From Cyclobacteriaceae bacterium (lineage in GTDB: Bacteria > Bacteroidota > Bacteroidia > Cytophagales > Cyclobacteriaceae), in contig JAEUUG010000004.1 in assembly GCA_016787565.1 (NCBI GenBank), forward strand, positions 186,001 to 250,000: a stretch of DNA of 64,000 bases, in the 5' to 3' direction. The notes under the pieces are model-generated. The model had not been told where the DNA came from, made no database searches, and worked only from the letters and a program-made list of their open reading frames with translations. Within the stretch, counting starts at the first letter, position 1. Each line of letters starts with the position of its first letter. The translations under genes and the position numbers were made by a program. Positions 63,559-64,000 of this stretch are shown piece by piece.

Positions 63559-64000
63559 TCATTGTTTCCTTACGCCAAACAGCGTATAAACTTTGTCTAC
63601 CGTTTCCTTGCTATCGGCCATTAACAGCAAATGGTCTCCTCCTTCCAGTACGGTATCTCCGTTTACACCCACGTATTTTCCATTGCGGTGAAGTAAAACG
63701 ATGGAGGCGGTTTTCGGAATCTTGAGCAGCACCACTGCTTTGCCAACGGATAAGGATGTTTCGGGAATATCAATTTCAAATAGTTCTGATTTTAAATCAT
63801 CCTTAATTTCAATATCAAGCGGGAATCTTCGCTTTAATTTTTCCGGCACGCTTACATGGAGCCATTTCGCTACCATGGATAGACTCGTTCCCTGTAATAA
63901 AACTGAAGTAGCGGAAATGAAAAACACGAGATTAAATATAGTGTTGGATGCCTCAATGTTGGCCAACATGGGATAGGTGGCAAAAACAATGGGTGCTGCT
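63559..64000 (-). CDS. K+/H+ antiporter, NhaP2/CvrA type, 3' part (5' end outside window)
   Basis: The frame continues from the window edge through AAPIVFATYP and a hydrophobic segment, then FFISATSVLLQGTSL, the last membrane helices of a CPA1/NhaP2-type antiporter. A cytoplasmic TrkA-C (RCK_C) domain follows (about 85 residues) with NGDTVLEGGDHLLLMADSKE near its end. The ATG at 63969 is internal, since coding similarity continues upstream to the edge. The protein exchanges K+ for H+ at the inner membrane. Confidence 0.85.
   Translation of the reverse strand, partial: AAPIVFATYPMLANIEASNTIFNLVFFISATSVLLQGTSLSMVAKWLHVSVPEKLKRRFPLDIEIKDDLKSELFEIDIPETSLSVGKAVVLLKIPKTASIVLLHRNGKYVGVNGDTVLEGGDHLLLMADSKETVDKVYTLFGVRKQ

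Overview
The window is a chromosomal segment of a Bacteroidota bacterium, most likely of the Cytophagales type. Support: many lipoproteins and signal peptides ending in AQ, TIM-barrel RhaI with a fused RhaEW-type enzyme, HisKA_3/NarL-type two-component pairs, -33/-7 (TTG / TAnnTTTG-like) promoter remnants, and few recognisable Shine-Dalgarno sites. Family assignments come from reading the proteins; no search was run.

Layout. 1-635: 5' part of a DUF1343/NamZ-type lipoprotein. 713-6867: a LolC/E-like permease, then a TPR histidine kinase, a small membrane protein and a NarL-type regulator, followed by a secreted protein of unknown function. Two matching 43-bp elements bracket the membrane protein/regulator pair. 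7126-8138: two small unknowns. 8246-17215 (minus strand): one eight-gene run, rhaT-rhaEW-rhaM-rhaI-kinase-lutA-lutB-lutC. It would take L-rhamnose to DHAP plus L-lactate and then oxidise the lactate to pyruvate. A divergent GntR regulator (17274) and a GH78 rhamnosidase (18479) complete the locus.

21189-38015 is a complete nitrate assimilation island: NarE-like protein, CobA/SUMT (siroheme), NirB, NirD, a NarX-like sensor with a PilJ-type input, a NarL-like regulator, an outer-membrane porin, the NrtABD transporter, a one-polypeptide NADH-nitrate reductase, and a siroheme-reductase-like protein with a C-terminal rubredoxin. Paired TACGTA sites stand before its transcription units, and a structured leader precedes the porin.

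38177-60716 is a carbohydrate region: two esterases (one fused to an SGNH hydrolase), a second GH78, a PQQ dehydrogenase with an inserted cytochrome c, an NrtR-type regulator with palindromic sites, two GH3 enzymes, a CotH lipoprotein, a ribose-type module (ribokinase, ADP-ribosylglycohydrolase, GRP sugar transporter, DUF1080), a small unknown and a GH2 beta-galactosidase.

60908-64000 holds tRNA-Leu(CAA) lying 6 nt behind a small GIY-YIG nuclease gene. A broken copy of the same tRNA's 5' end lies on the other side, an arrangement that suggests insertion with tRNA reconstitution. After it come an ABM monooxygenase, a SAM hydrolase (DUF62), PhoH and the 3' part of a K+/H+ antiporter.
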